Of a stretch of DNA of 64,000 bases, positions 13,001 to 25,357 are shown piece by piece. Within the stretch, counting starts at the first letter, position 1, and each line of letters starts with the position of its first letter. The DNA comes from Trileptium ribeirensis (Eukaryota > Nematoda > Enoplea > Enoplida > Thoracostomopsidae): contig JASANE010012636.1 in the NCBI GenBank assembly GCA_030248225.1, forward strand, positions 62,001 through 126,000, written 5' to 3'. Below the pieces are notes generated by a model, which ran no database searches, had not been told where the DNA came from, and saw nothing but the letters and a program-made list of their open reading frames with translations. A program made the translations under genes and the position numbers.

Positions 13001-16000
13001 TTTATAGGCATTCAGCGTTTAAAAACATTTGTTTTTGTAGCCTTTTAATTAAACAGTTCAGGTGTGCTACATTTTGTGTTTTTTGAAATTTCATTGTGTT
13101 TTTGCACTAACAAAAACACAAAAGCCCTGCTTTGCACCATAAGTGTTTTATTACGTACTGCGCTTAGGTTAGTGAACTCTGGGCGTACTGAGTGAAACGA
13201 GCGAGGCGAACAATTCTTTTTAACCGTATAGTGGTGCACACTGTATAACTTTGGCATTATCCGTCATTGGGTTTCATAAGTTTACACGCATAACTCAAAT
13301 TTGGCTGGGCGGATTGCTTCATGCCATAGGTCATTTGACAGCATGAAATATTTGTGTCCGTAGATTCCAAGTTGTTATTCCTGAAAAAGAGCTTAATGGG
13401 CTTGGGTCGAGTAGCGAAGGCCCAAAAATAAGTTATTTTATCTAATCAACCCGTTAAATGTTTGAGTCAAGTTGATCTCATTTTGTAAAGCAAATATGTC
13501 TCCATGAGGCTATAATTTGCGCCGTGCTATGCGACTGTTTCAGGAAGCAAGATTAGTGTCAGAAGGGTTTTAATTAGGCCCATAAAATCCAAAACACACA
13601 AAGGACAATACCTTCGCTACCGCTCGAGCTATATCTGTGCTATTGGTATTGTTACATAAATACTCGCCAGAAATAAGTGCTGTTCTTTCGATAAATCCAA
13701 AATTTTGTTCGAAATGTCTTCGAACTTTGTTCGAGATATGTTCGAAGTTTTGGGGCGCTTTGATACATTTTGTTCGACAATCTTCGACATTAAATAGATA
13801 TTGTTTGATGCCTGTTCGATGTTCGTTCGTTCGAAAGGTGACACTAATTTCTGGCGAGTACTGTATTTGCACGTGCGATGCAGATATTTTCATCATTTAC
13901 GCTACAGCGTTGATTCAAAATAGGTTCTTGAATGGGCTCATGGGACCCAACATGCTCAAAAATGATAATATGTACACAACCCCTTTACCCGTATGGATGT
14001 GGTTCAAATCATTTTGTAGGGCCAATTTATGTTCTATGTACTTGCTGATTTTGTGTGTGTGTCTAAATGCGCAATAAGCTGGCATATTCTCCAGCTGTTC
14101 GGACAACATGGCTGGTATTTTATCTTATTTTGTAAGTTAATGCTCAACATAGCTGCTTTTGTCTCGCTAAATTACATATTGGATACTCAGAATATCCACC
14201 ATCTTGGCGATAAGACAAGATAATTATTGTGTTGAGATAATATGCTTATTTAATGTTGAATCGTCTGGTAAGGACAACGTTGTTTGAATTTCTCTTATCT
14301 GAGCATTGGCATGACAGCAGTATTGTAATGCCATCACCGCTTTAAATTTGGAGATATAATAATTACAGATTCTGGCATCGGGAAGCTATGATGACCCTGT
14401 CAAATTGTATTGTTTCGATGGGGACGACTGGTCGGAAACCCATTCTCTATCTAACCATGACTCGACTGTTTGGTCGATTGCATTCAATTCGACTGGAAAG
14501 CGATTTGTAAGCGGCAGCAGCGATCAAAGTCTTAAAGTGTGGCAAGAATTTGAATCGACAGAGAGGACTGGTAGGTTGGCGTGATTGCAGTGTTATTCGG
14601 GTTCATTTGCCTTTGGTTTTGTTAGGAGTCGTGTCGCCGTTAGGTGCCTACGGCATGATTCTGCGGGCGTATAAAACAAATGATCGCACATGGCCGTGAC
14701 TGTAGTTTAACAGAGGAGAAATTGGTAGATACCTCCCAGATTTATCAATCGAATTTAGTTAAGGCTTAATATTGTTAAAAATGTTGTCAGTTTGAGCAAA
14801 CATGCGCTGAAGTGCTACTGTGTTTTAAAGAAGACTACATGGTAGGAGAGAAACACAGGCGCTCACCCTGAAACTTACTGTACAATCTCATGTTCTATCC
14901 ACAGAACTCATATATATTTGCGACTATTAAAATATGGCATTTAAAATTATACATCAAAAGGTTGAGCAACAACTGCAATAGTTTAAGTTAACACAATTCT
15001 ACGCTATTTTTCATGTGGCTGTGATCAAAAACTAATCGTCGATCTGGATATTTTCACCTTCCCGTTATGCGCAAATGTAGTTGCTACCACAAGCTACTTC
15101 AAATATGATTGCAATATAAGTCGAAAAGGTGAAATTGGACATTTAAGTTACCCACCTTTTGTTCCGCTGCAAGATGTGATGGCAAGTATATACATTGATT
15201 TTGAAATTTCACTCTCCTTACAGAAGACGACACAATTGACCCCTGCTCGCTCACAATTTACTTGAGGCAAAATATACGTTTATCTTGTAATTTTGCAGTT
15301 TGTATTGATTCGCTCGCACATAAAAGGCAACAGTCTATGACGTCGAGTACTGTATGACCTGTAATGCTTGGACATGTCTACAATAACTATTGTGTATTAG
15401 TGGCACTCCTGAAACTTGCAATCATAACAAATTGATTTTTTTAAAATTTTCAGACGTATGGTAGTTCATTGGCCAATTGTAGTACTATTACTTTTGTAGG
15501 TATCTTTTCGACTAAACAGTCGTCACAATGGCGCTGCGTTGCCACGATAACTGGTTACCATAACGGAGTTATTTATTCCGTAGACTGGTAAATTTATTAG
15601 ACTATAGAATGTTTTAGTGGCATAGCGTTGTTGAAATAAATATATTTTTCTGTGAGCGCTAAGGCTATAGGTTTTATGTTTGCAGTATTATCGACGGTTT
15701 AATTTGTCTACGCAAGAATAATGTACTGTTAACATTTCTACTACTGGGTTATCAGCAACATAATCTTTTGCTTCCTTTCAAGTCTAACGGTGTTTCACGG
15801 AGGTTATTTTATTTTCAGCTTTTTTCACCATAGTATAATTGTTATCTTTTTGAATTTCGAATAATTAAATTAAATTATAGTGCATGAATAGGATTCCATT
15901 CAACCCTATGTTCTAAGAAGTATTATGCGATAAACCGTGCAATTTTTACTCCACCTGACACGGACGAAGCATCGAATACTATTTTTGTCACTTTGCTGAC

Positions 16001-17513
16001 TTCCGCGAAGGACTTATACCGAACGCGTCCTGGGGTTATGGTTGATTTCTAAGAAATGCACTGAACACTTCGTCATATTTTAGATTCAATTCTAAATGAA
16101 TTGCTGTTATAGTAGTTATTTGTCTATGTCTTCCACAGTAAGATAAATGTGCGTACAGCTCAAATATGCTCAGAACAACAGCTGCATTCTTCATTGAGAA
16201 AGTTGCGATAACATAATGCTGGGCGGGAAATTGTTAATCGTTTTTCGTTCTATGCCTATAGCTCAGGATCTGCCCGATTGTGCTTTTGTACTGAACTTCA
16301 AGATATGTACTACCTGAGTGCAAAATAGTGATTCTCAACCACGTGTTATGTTGTATCATTCCATGGCGTATACTGAGCTCGGTTGTAATGTCTTGTCGGA
16401 GGGATCTTGAACAGTTCCAAATAAATCGCTGCGCTATGGTCTACGGTCTTGAGGTCAAACAATGTTTGGTTATTTTGATAGGAAAATTCGCAATAGGTGA
16501 CAAAATGTGTGAAGAATATTCAAGGCCCCTTTGTTATAAATAAACACAGGTGCTAAAGACCACGAAAAAATGGAGTCGGATTTTGGATTTTGATCCAGAA
16601 ATTATTGTAAAGCTTTCGTTAGCTATTGCCACTAGGAAGAACATGAGGTGTCAAAATCTTGACTCAAGTGTTAACTATGCTTCAGCTATGCAATGGCAAA
16701 AAATATAACTCGGTTTACCCAGATTACACAGAACTGTGATTATGTGTGAGATTACACAGAACTTATGAATACATGATTAGAGGTCTTTATTTTATACTAA
16801 AATAGGAAAAGCGCAGCTTCCATCAAATTAGGTCGCAAGATAAATTTTAAAGAAAACATTACCCTCCTGAAGGCTCCGCATCGTCCACGCCGCATGTCGA
16901 AGTGGCGCAAAGGTCTAAAATTGACAAAAATAGGGTAATTAGGAATTTAACTCAAATTGGCACAAATTGTGAAAAATTTTGAGTTCCTGAAAATTTCAAT
17001 AATTAGCCCCATTGATTGTACTATTTAGCACCCTTATGCACCTAAGCCTTATATCTCTCACTGGTCTCGCATATTATCGCCGTTTTGCAATGTAATGGTC
17101 TGTTGTGTTGTATATCTGAAGCGGGAAAAACTATTTTTAGATGCGTAGGTTAGTTACATAAAAGCCTCATTAGAAATTGCAGTTTGTAAAACATTTCGCG
17201 CTTACTATATTGTAAGGACATTTTTTCTCACAAACATGTTTACCTTAATCATGTTTTCGATTCTAGGTGTAAGAACTGTGATCTCATAGCCACTGGCTGC
17301 GGTGACAACGCTGTTCGAATATTCCGAGAATGTGAACAAACACAAGGATCTAACGCTCAACAGCCGACCTATGAACTTGTCTTATCGATCGATAACGCTC
17401 ACGAGCAGGATGTGAACTGCGTTCGATGGAATCCTAAGGTTCCTGGACTGCTAGCTAGTTGTAGCGATGATGGATTTGTGAAGCTGTGGGAAATTAAAAT
17501 CGATTTGTTCTAA
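4077..17513 (+). CDS. CIAO1: CIAO1, cytosolic iron-sulfur protein assembly WD40 protein, complete 7-exon gene
   Basis: CIAO1 is the WD40 beta-propeller of the CIA targeting complex (with CIAO2B and MMS19), which delivers Fe-S clusters to cytosolic and nuclear apoproteins. Exons: 4077-4215, 8801-8936, 10027-10157, 12448-12536, 14369-14570, 15500-15587, 17267-17513. Every junction is GT-AG and the phases agree, giving 1,032 nt and 343 aa (human protein about 339 aa). Seven WD blades are recognisable: exon 1 [11 protein letters not shown]...IRMW, exon 2 [12 protein letters not shown]...ILIW, exon 3 [13 protein letters not shown]...VWVW, exons 4-5 [10 protein letters not shown]...VKLY, exon 5 [10 protein letters not shown]...LKVW, exons 6-7 [11 protein letters not shown]...VRIF, exon 7 [12 protein letters not shown]...VKLW. 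The start at 4,077 (MSVSQYRF) is chosen because it reads straight into blade 1 at the length expected for the family. No lesions are seen. Confidence 0.95.
5361..6529. mobile_element. hAT-like non-autonomous element (tentative)
   Basis: The left end begins cagggagtaaccggaa and the reverse complement of the right end begins cagggaataaccggaa, a 16-bp TIR with one mismatch and the CAGGG start common in hAT elements. Both ends carry subterminal runs of ccggttccgg. No transposase frame is present. I could not find a matching 8-bp target duplication, so the boundaries may be old or the ends may belong to two copies. Confidence 0.5.
7044..7812. mobile_element. hAT-family non-autonomous DNA transposon (769 bp)
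   Basis: The 17-bp TIRs read TAGGGATCGACCGAATA (left) and TAGGGAACGAACGAATA (reverse complement of the right end). Subterminal arrays of the palindromic core ATTCGGCCGAAT occur at both ends. The flanks are ATCTGTGT (7036-7043) and ATCTGTTT (7813-7820), an 8-bp target duplication with one mismatch, the length expected for hAT. No transposase is encoded. Confidence 0.75.
8937..10026 (+). other. CIAO1 intron 2
   Basis: The intron runs from a GTACGT donor to a TTTTAG acceptor. It is AT-rich and I see no gene or identifiable repeat in it. Confidence 0.65.
10158..12447 (+). other. CIAO1 intron 3
   Basis: The intron runs from a GTACGT donor to an ACACAG acceptor. Its second half is copy A of a roughly 1-kb interspersed repeat (11,313-12,254). 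A segment near 10,640-10,745 (GGACATAGCTAGGATT, AAGGGGTC) also looks like repeat sequence. Confidence 0.65.
11313..12254 (+). repeat. Interspersed repeat family R1, copy A
   Basis: This copy matches 17,879-18,899 and 53,555-54,613 over most of its length. Shared blocks include a tggacggatttcga segment, a gatctacaactttgc segment, gtggg(a/g)ccactc and gcaccaggc-type blocks near the 3' end. The ends are short inverted sequences of the type GAAAC...AGCGAGCG...GTTTC, so it looks like an old non-autonomous DNA element. No long frame is shared by the copies. Confidence 0.6.
12537..14368 (+). other. CIAO1 intron 4
   Basis: The intron runs from GTAAGG to ATTACAG. It contains the 196-bp Tc1/mariner-like MITE at 13,663-13,858 and is otherwise featureless to me. 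Confidence 0.65.
13663..13858. mobile_element. Tc1/mariner-type MITE, 196 bp
   Basis: The TIRs are CTCGCCAGAAATAAGTG (left) and CTCGCCAGAAATTAGTG (reverse complement of the right end), 17 bp with one mismatch. TA dinucleotides flank the element at 13661-13662 and 13859-13860, as expected for this superfamily. The interior is rich in TTCGAA/GTTCGA words and has no transposase. Confidence 0.75.
14571..15499 (+). other. CIAO1 intron 5
   Basis: The intron runs from a GTAGGT donor to a TTGTAG acceptor. I see no gene or recognisable repeat in it. Confidence 0.65.
15588..17266 (+). other. CIAO1 intron 6
   Basis: The intron runs from a GTAAAT donor to a TTCTAG acceptor. It is AT-rich and I see no supported feature in it. 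Confidence 0.65.
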
Positions 17514-17878
17514 TTTTTTGTTTCATAGAAACGGAATTTTTGCGCTGTTTAGATTAGGTCGCTCATGTGATAGCCTTATTGACTGTTATGATGCCTTACT
17601 GTACTCGGAAAAAATGAGTGCTGTACGCTCGACGTTCAAAAAATTCAAGCTTTGCTAAAAATTTGCGTGCTTTTTCACATTTTAATAGCTTCTTTTATTG
17701 ATAAAATTCTTCCTGCTCGCGGTTAAAACTTTGTACGTGTTCTGTTTTATGTTCCTTCATCGAAACGCGTCAGTCGTTTCTAGCGGTACTAAAATCTGTA
17801 GTGAACTACTAAATTGCCTAAATTTTACGACTAATTGTGCTTCGTTTACGTACTGGATATGATAGGAACAGAGCTAGG

Positions 17879-18899
17879 GAATCGAGTGAACTTTCCACTA
17901 AGGTCGCTTGGGGAGGGGGAAGGTCCTAAAAATTTCTTTTTGTCTGTCGCTGTCGTTCATAGCTAATCTTTGGATGGACGGATTTCGATTGGTTTTTTGT
18001 TCGATAGCAAAAATGAAGATGTACCATTTAGTTGAACGCGAACAGCTCCGACTCCATCTTCCGCGTCAAAATGGCAAAAAACCGGCTTTTTAAGGATTCT
18101 TTACCAAATTCGGCCATAGAAGTACCGGCGTGTCACGACCTATATCTCGTGACATAGGCTTCGCATTGAAAAGGTTCATCTACTCAGGTCATGAAGACCC
18201 ACAACTTTGCTGACCACGTCTTTTTTGTGGGGCCACTCTCTGGACCGTTCGCCGACCCTTTCCAGAAATAGCGACTTTTCAAATTTCGTCGTTTTATTGC
18301 TTGTTTTACGTTATCAAGCGCGGTGAATACGATTGTTTTGCTTGCTAGAATCCAACTTGACATTTATTATACTCTTTCTTGGGATTTCAAGGGTTTTAAA
18401 GAAGTCGACGGACCCGCTTTCCAAAACGTAGGGTGTTTTCATTTGTCTGATTATATATTGCGTGCAGGGCATCAAGAATTGTATTCATAGGTTTTCCGGT
18501 AGGCAGAATACAATGATTTGTTATACAGAGTTCAGCGTGCATATTTCTTGCCCTTTCACGTTTTTTCAACAGGTTTAGAGCCAATGAACCCGATTTCCAT
18601 AATATAGTCTATGTTTAATTGTTTGGTGACGTATTGCGCATAAATCATCTATAATTGTGTATATAGGTTTTGCTATAGGCTGAATACGATGGTTTGCTTA
18701 TCTGGAAGCCAGCACAAATACTTGATGGGTTGTCAGTTGTTACCGATGGGTTTAGGATCGACGAGGTTTTAGGATTTCCAATGGATTCAGGTTTCAAGAG
18801 GTTTTAGTTTGGTATATACTTCAAAATGTTCTACATACTGTTACAGTTACAAGTGATTAAACAAAATAACTGAAAAACGAAATCACACTGGCTGCTTTT
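17879..18899 (+). repeat. Interspersed repeat family R1, copy B
   Basis: This is a diverged full-length-looking copy in the same orientation as copies A and C. It shares the tggacggatttcg block, the catcaagaat(t/g)gt(a/c)t block and the tttaggatcgacgaggtttt(a)gga block near its right end. Confidence 0.6.
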
Positions 18900-21134
18900 C
18901 TCTCTCTCTCTCGCATAAGAGATACTAGTTTTACTATTTTTCAAAGATTGATGTATTCGAGGACAAGTTTCATGGGAACGTATTTCCCGCTAGAATGGAG
19001 GTTTTGACGACTGTACTTTTAATAATACGATTATTTGTTGTTGACTTTTGCCGATCATGGACATGCAATAACGACGCCTCAGAAATATTGTTTTTATTCG
19101 GAAGCAAAAATTGAATATGGTTCGATCAGTGGACTTTTTAAGACTTCTATCGTCCGTGGTGCAACAACTCTACTTTCTCCCATCTGCCATAATTGACCGT
19201 CGCCTTGCAACTAACGAGTGAATTATAAAATTCGAAATAAAACTTTCTTTTGCTGCATGCAAGTTGCAAGCGAAGTCAATTATTGCGTCAAGTACTCTAA
19301 TACTGTGAGTGAGCATGAATTTAGTAGCGAGAAACCAATACACCTTAGAGTTTTTAAATACTTTAACGGTTGAAAAGATATATTGTATAGAAAGTTGAAA
19401 GGTCAGTGTGTTGGACCTGGACGACAAGCAACCAAACTTTTTGAGTTGTATTGTTTTGACTCCGTACATTCCAAATTACCGGTGGAGGCTATATATGCGC
19501 AATTTTCTGTGCTAATGCGTAGTGGGGTTTAGCATGTACTATACTCGCCATAATTGACAGCTGCTCGCATGCAACTTGATTGGAAAATAAAATTTTATTT
19601 TGAAATATCTGACTTGTCCACAGTGTGGGACCACCAAATTTTTAAATCCATGTTCATGTGATTTCCCCCATGCCAGTCCTCCCACTCGGTCGAAACCATC
19701 CATGTTCAACTAAATCTAACAATGTTATGTCTGCAATTTTTATGTTTTTGCATGCAAAATGATTTTAATCATTAATTTACCATTATTTGAAATATTAAAA
19801 TTTTTTATCGCTTGAAAATACATGCACGGCAGTAAAACTAAATAAAAATGTGGAAAAAGTTAGTATTTTTAAGCAAAATTTATTCCCCCACATTAAATAT
19901 TGTGACCAGTGTAGCTTTAGGCGATACATATACTATGTACAACTAGGCTGCTGTTCGCTAAAAATATTTGCAAATGCAGATGTGGGATGCTTAAAATTTT
20001 AATATGTTCGGCTTACACCAAATGCTTGATTTACGTACATACATTGGAGTGTGCATATAGTGAAAATGGTCAGTGACATGCTTGTTTGGCTCCGGCTAAA
20101 TTGCATAAATTAAAAACAAGACAGAATATATATTAAGTAATAATGCTTTTGTAACGAATTTTTAATTCGTTCCATCATCCTATACTTGCTTAAGACTCAG
20201 TGCAGTTGTAAAAAAAATAGAAATAATGTAAAATATTTTGTATTTATATCGATTTACCTGAACGATAAAGCATAATAATGAGATGTCAATGTTAAGTCGT
20301 CCCTTCGTAGTACTCCAGCACTAAGCTGAGTAACGTTAAAAACTGTGCTAGCTTCAGTTGACGGATTATGGGAGCAGTGTATTTTTAAGGGCGGAAATGA
20401 AATATATACATGTATGCCGTTCTCAATATTTCAGCGTAAGATCCATATAATATATTATGTATTGTATAAGGCTAGAATAGTTGTAAGTCGACGTCTTCGC
20501 TCCCTCCCCTCTTCGGCGAACCCGCTACAATAATCTGTTTTTTTTCTATGACGTCCAACCTTAAGGGTGACATGGGCCGGTTTGATTTTCGGTTTTTATT
20601 ATCAAATATTATGTCAAAAAACCGCCCCGTTTGAAATCGAGCGGTACTTATCGCACTGTTCGGGCTTCCTGCTCACTCACGGATGGTACGGCCCAGGTAA
20701 CCCTGGAGGGCGAAATAAAATGCAGGACATGCCCTTCTCGATATCCTTAGCCTGAGCTAAGGTTCATATGAGACACACTAAGCCTATGCGACATACACTA
20801 AGCCTGCCGCTCGCGCAACCCCGCTCTAAGCTGTTGTTTTTTTCTAACGTTATAACGCACCACCCTAAGGGTTACCTGGGCCGATGGTCCTATGATTCTC
20901 TGTAAAGAGTAAATGTGTCTCGGTTTTTCGGAGATATGTTTTCTGTTTTTGAACAGTTTACTCTTCCATATTTTATTTGTTTGTAAATCTAGTAAGGTAA
21001 GAAGCTTTTTTATAGGTACAGGCAATTACCAAGTTTCCTATACAGTCAACTTACATAGATTCCAGTATTTTTACGGAGAGTCCAATTTACCTTGTTTTCC
21101 TGTTCTAAAAAATCCCGATTATCGTAACAACTGT

Positions 21135-21345
21135 GTCATTTTCCAATTTTCCTTTTATCAATTTGCGTGGTTTCCCAATTTCCCATTTCTCCAATTTTCC
21201 GAATTTTCGATTTCACAATTTCCTTTTTCCGTTCTCCAAATTTTCACATTTCTCAATTTTCTGATTTCTCAGTATCCCATTTTCCCAATTTTCCGCGTTT
21301 CCAATTTCTAAACTTTCCGTTTTCGCTCCAGTTTCCCGATTTCAC
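21135..21345 (+). repeat. Degenerate polypyrimidine tract (TTTCCCAATTTTCC-like)
   Basis: About 210 bp is built from variants of ttcccaattttcc/ttctcaattt on the + strand, nearly free of G. It produces long but spurious open frames full of Phe, Pro and Ser. Confidence 0.7.
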
Positions 21346-23405
21346 TATACGGCACACAATTTACCCATTGAAAGTTGAGAATGCAAAAAACCCTCATACT
21401 CCACTGAAAATGAGGTATTGAAAACAATAGATGCAATTCAGTGGGTGTCAATTTTACATGACATACATGTTAATCAAATTTCCCGCAGGAAAAGGTTAAG
21501 CCCCGGAAGTTGGCATGGGCCAACAATTTGGATGTAGGTGCTGTCTATACAAGGCATGTGGAATATTTTTTGTTATGTTAATATGTGTACGTATATTTTT
21601 AAATAAAATTATTTCAGTATCTGATATACTGATATGATAGCTTACATGAGCAGATCTATTTACATGGGGGGTGGATTATGATCCCGGAGTTTCTAGGGGG
21701 ATCAGGCTACGTTTCAGGTGGATGCAGCGAAACCCCGAAGGCTTATCCTAAACGGTATAACCCTCTTATGTGCATGTATGTGTACTGCTATAAACAACAG
21801 TTGACAAACTCGTGTATGGCAATGGTTATTTTACCAGTCATCCCCTGGATTGCGTTTGCTGAGAGCATTGCCGGGGCTCGAGAAAAGGACTCGATCAAAT
21901 GAGGTCTTCGAAATTTTAAATGTCTTTACATACAGGAACACATCGGGGAAAACGAAAAAATAATACAGATATGTCAGAAACACTCCTAAATGTTCTAAAA
22001 GAATAAACCGCACTGAAATTTTACGTAATCCATGAATTAGGTTCACAACTGCATTGTGGTCAATATTTTATGTTAACGAGGGGGAGGAAGAATTTAGTCA
22101 GAAGTCGAACCAGTGAGATTCAAAATATTACCAAAATGCACAAAAATGAGAACACCAGTTTTGAATCAGGGTGCTTCATACAAGCCGGCCCAAACTTCAA
22201 TTTCCTAAGTACAACCAATCTGCTATCTGGCCCAGGTAACTCGGATGGCAGGTACGCTAAAAAACAGCTCAGATCGTTGAGCCATAGTCCCACGATTTCT
22301 TAGTATATATGTCAAGAACGGCATGGCCTGCATTTTATTTCCGCCCATGATAGCATTAGTATCTTATATATAATATATTTAATATACTGTTAGCGATAAA
22401 ACGCATAAGCTGTACCTAGCGTGTAAAAGCAAATTGGCTGTTGACAATAAATAATTACAGGGTCTGAAATTTTAAAATGCAATGAAAACTATTTGACACG
22501 TAGGGGCCGTGGAGCATACCCATACTGTGGATGCCAACTCAGCTAGGAAAATTTAAAGCAATAAATATCGAACATAAACATAATTACACTGCCATCTTAT
22601 AGAGTACAATCCATGACTCACAACTGGCTTCAGTTACAAATATTTAAAATGTAAAAAGTGAAAATAAATTAACAGGTTAATGCTCTACCTAAGAACAAGT
22701 TCCTCCGTGCAGTATTCCGAAATTTACACGGAAATAAAATTTTGTCTGACGCAGGCTGGGTTGACTCACATTAGGTCCTTTTACTATATGGTTTTAACGG
22801 TGCTTGAGTCTTAACAATTCCATACCCTTGTATGATACCCACATCTGAAGATGCGTTGGATTTTTTTCTTAATCATCCTGACTTTCCAAATCCTCAGGAC
22901 ATACAACAGTTGAGTTTAGGATAATATTTATTCGAAGTAAAAAAAGCCATATATTAATTAGTCGTTTAGATTAATTGTGGATTTGGTGCAAAAATTGATT
23001 TGTCTCGAATATAGTAAACTTTCCTAATCTGCGACACGCCCTAATGTGCTGCGCAGAGTTGGACTTTAAAGCTGCATTCGTGTGCACTTTAGAAAACATA
23101 GCGTAATTTAGCGTCGATCGAAAGCTGGTCATTAGCTCTATAAAACGCTGTGTTATTTTTATTATTAATTTACATATTTTACGTCGTGTTATTTGGCGCT
23201 CAATATCCTTAGTTCATCAGTGATAAAACTGTAAATATGAATTGAGTTATTTACTACTTAGTTTTTTAGCTACAAAATCCGCAGTTCTGCAAGTAGGCAG
23301 TTGATTTTGGTATCACGTTGAAGCCCGTGATGGGATCTATATTGTCATATCCTCCATTTTTAATTTAGTTAAACTTGAGTTGCCGTAAATTGACTATACC
23401 CGAAA

Positions 23406-23468
23406 TTTCCTAATGTGCGACAAAGTTTCCTAAACGTGCGACAGCAAAATTTCCCAAATGTGCGACAG
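23406..23468 (+). repeat. Short tandem repeat, TTTCC(T/C)AAxxGTGCGACA
   Basis: Three adjacent variants of a roughly 21-bp unit ending in TGCGACA lie here, with a related copy at about 23,025-23,040. The same words occur in the opposite orientation at 40,381-40,455 and near 40,660, on the far side of the Maverick. Confidence 0.6.
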
Positions 23469-24204
23469 CCAAACAGGATGTATTGTAAGTTCCGCAGCAA
23501 CAGGGTGGGCCCTTTCACTTTTTGGACAGTCCCGCTAGATACTGAATTAAGTCAATCTTAAATGATATTTAAGCCACTGCCCCTGCGTGCCCCTTTAATT
23601 CGTTAAAGGCTTGCTGTGAAGCATTGTAGTGTTTGGTTGCGTTAGTAATTGCGTACTTTATGATTATTACTAGTAACTCTATCGAGATTGTAGAACGTAA
23701 TGAAACTTAGCTTAGATACACCTACACCTTTTTGCGTGCACAGCCAATATCAGCTCTCCATAGCATACATCGATATGCTATATGTGGATATCACACAATA
23801 CCGCACAAGTTAGAACAAAACTAACACCGGGAATAAGGTTCTTATGCCCGAACCCCCCCCCCCCCAGTGCAAACTATCAGTCTCCCAGGACGTCGCAATA
23901 AAATTGGGAATTTTGGGTCGATGAACCATGTGGGCGCCATATCCGGTATCCATGGTACCATTGGTCGCGGAGCAAAATCAGCGCCGACAATGAGTTTCCC
24001 ATGCCCAAAATCCCCCAAGTAAAACTTTTCAATTGTCCAGGACGTCAGAACAAATTTTACAATTTTACCACGAGGGTGCCATACCTCAAACCCAATGAAC
24101 CGGAGCCTTAATCGGAAAACAAAAAAGGGGCATCGGCATTTATCATTTTAATATGAAACAAAACCAAACAGAGAAAAAAATCGAAAGTTAAGATAAAAAT
24201 AATA

Positions 24205-24736
24205 CGCGAGTAAACTTACTGTGACCCCGCCAACCATCCTATTTTGCAATTTTGCATAAAATTTGTTACGGAACGCTTTTTGTTCAATTTGAATTCCGCG
24301 CAAAACTGTTCACGAACACAGCGCTTGCGATTGAAATTAACCATTTTGTGTTCGGCGAAAATTCAAGTAAAATTAGCCAAATTTGTAGTATCAAAATTTG
24401 TTGATTTGGATTACAGTTTTGTTCGGGAACATCGAGAGATTAACTATAGGATCGATTTGATTGTGACGTCACTTTTCCATTAAATCTATTCGCGAACACC
24501 GAATAATTCCAAGTTAAATTATTAGGTATTAGGGAACAGAATTTGCAAATTGAAATCGCCGAAATTCTGTTCGAGGACAAGTCTAATTTCTGGCACTTGA
24601 ATTTCATTTTGCCAATGTTCGGTTAGCGAAAAACCGAATGAAATTAAGCCCTTTTTCCTTAACAAGGGTTTACGATTCGATATCGGTAATGACAAAATAG
24701 GATGGTTGACGGCGTCACTTTAAGTTTACTCACGCA
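24205..24736. mobile_element. TA-flanked MITE nested in repeat R2 (532 bp)
   Basis: TIRs of about 38 bp read agtaaactta(c)tgtgac(c)ccg(c)caaccatcctatttt on the left, and similarly in reverse complement on the right (gtgacgccgtcaaccatcct). TA lies immediately outside both ends (24203-24204, 24737-24738). The related R2 copy at 48.9-49.3 kb runs through this point without the insert. There is no transposase, so it is a non-autonomous, probably Tc1/mariner-like element. Confidence 0.75.
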
Positions 24737-24913
24737 TAACCTTGCTTCTGTGAAGTGTACTAAACTGGTGTAAAATAGGGCAAAAACACACATTTTGACC
24801 CCTGACCCAGGAAACAGACACCAAATCAAAAAACACTAGGATCGACTATGCCGGTTCGAACGAGCCCAAGATCATGAAAATCGGTCAAGTCGTTCCCGAG
24901 TTATGGCCGATCA

Positions 24914-24919
24914 CACATA
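24914..24919. repeat. Maverick left target-site duplication CACATA
   Basis: Six bases, CACATA, directly precede the left TIR (AGTAGTAGG). The same six bases directly follow the right TIR at 39,862-39,867. Six-base duplications are characteristic of Mavericks/Polintons. Confidence 0.95.
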
Positions 24920-25308
24920 AGTAGTAGGAAAAAGGGGGGTTCTACTCCAGATGATTAATGACCTGTCAAATTTTTAGGAGAAATAATGATTAATTACCCC
25001 GGGTCACGTGACGTCATCCGGAGGGTGATTAATTAGCATATCTAGCTAATCAATCAATCGCAGCTGTCAAACCCAACAGTCCCAGCACAGCTCTCAAACC
25101 CAACAGTCCCAGCGAAGCTGGGTTCCAGAAGCGAGGATAATGAATAATTAACCCAAAGGGTAATTATTCATTATCTGAGATTGTATAAAATAATGATTTA
25201 TTAACAAACAAACACCCCTACCGGTCACCATCAGCCGCAAGCCATAGGTCAAGCCTATGGTCAACAGGACCCAGCGACCGGTAGGATAATAATAAAACAA
25301 TAACAATA
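24920..25308 (+). repeat. Maverick left terminal inverted repeat
   Basis: This repeat is near-identical to the reverse complement of 39,474-39,861. Differences are confined to a G-run about 15 bp from the tip and to a few bases at the inner edge. Inside it are two copies of CAAACCCAACAGTCCCAGC, a 40-bp near-perfect palindrome (25,136-25,175) and a second hairpin-forming block around gccataggtcaagcctatgg. Confidence 0.95.
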
Positions 25309-25357
25309 AAAAAATTTTTGTATTTTTTCATTATCTTCAGTTTCGCCACCCAATGCC

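Larger units (their letters stand above)
17514..23849. other. CIAO1 downstream intergenic region, repeat-rich
   Basis: No gene could be supported. The region contains R1 copy B (17,879-18,899), a polypyrimidine block (21,135-21,345), sequences near 20,690-20,760 and 22,190-22,350 that share GGCCCAGGTAAC with flanking similarity, and a cluster of TGCGACA-containing short repeats (23,028 and 23,406-23,468). Confidence 0.5.
23850..24919 (-). repeat. Dispersed repeat R2, copy 1 left part (Maverick target)
   Basis: Sequence here matches, in reverse complement, 48,925-49,310 (for example cccaagatcatgaaaatcgg and gagttatggccgatcacac) and, for its distal part, 51,280-51,640 (cccaggacgtc, gtcgatgaaccat). 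The copy is interrupted by a MITE (24,205-24,736) and by the Maverick. It resumes after the Maverick at 39,868. Confidence 0.75.

Noticed and set aside
20913..21421. Long Phe/Pro/Ser-rich + strand frames
   Set aside because: They come from the degenerate polypyrimidine tract and have no domain.
24244..24483. 79-codon frame inside the MITE
   Set aside because: Lies within a non-autonomous element with inverted repeats and resembles no transposase.
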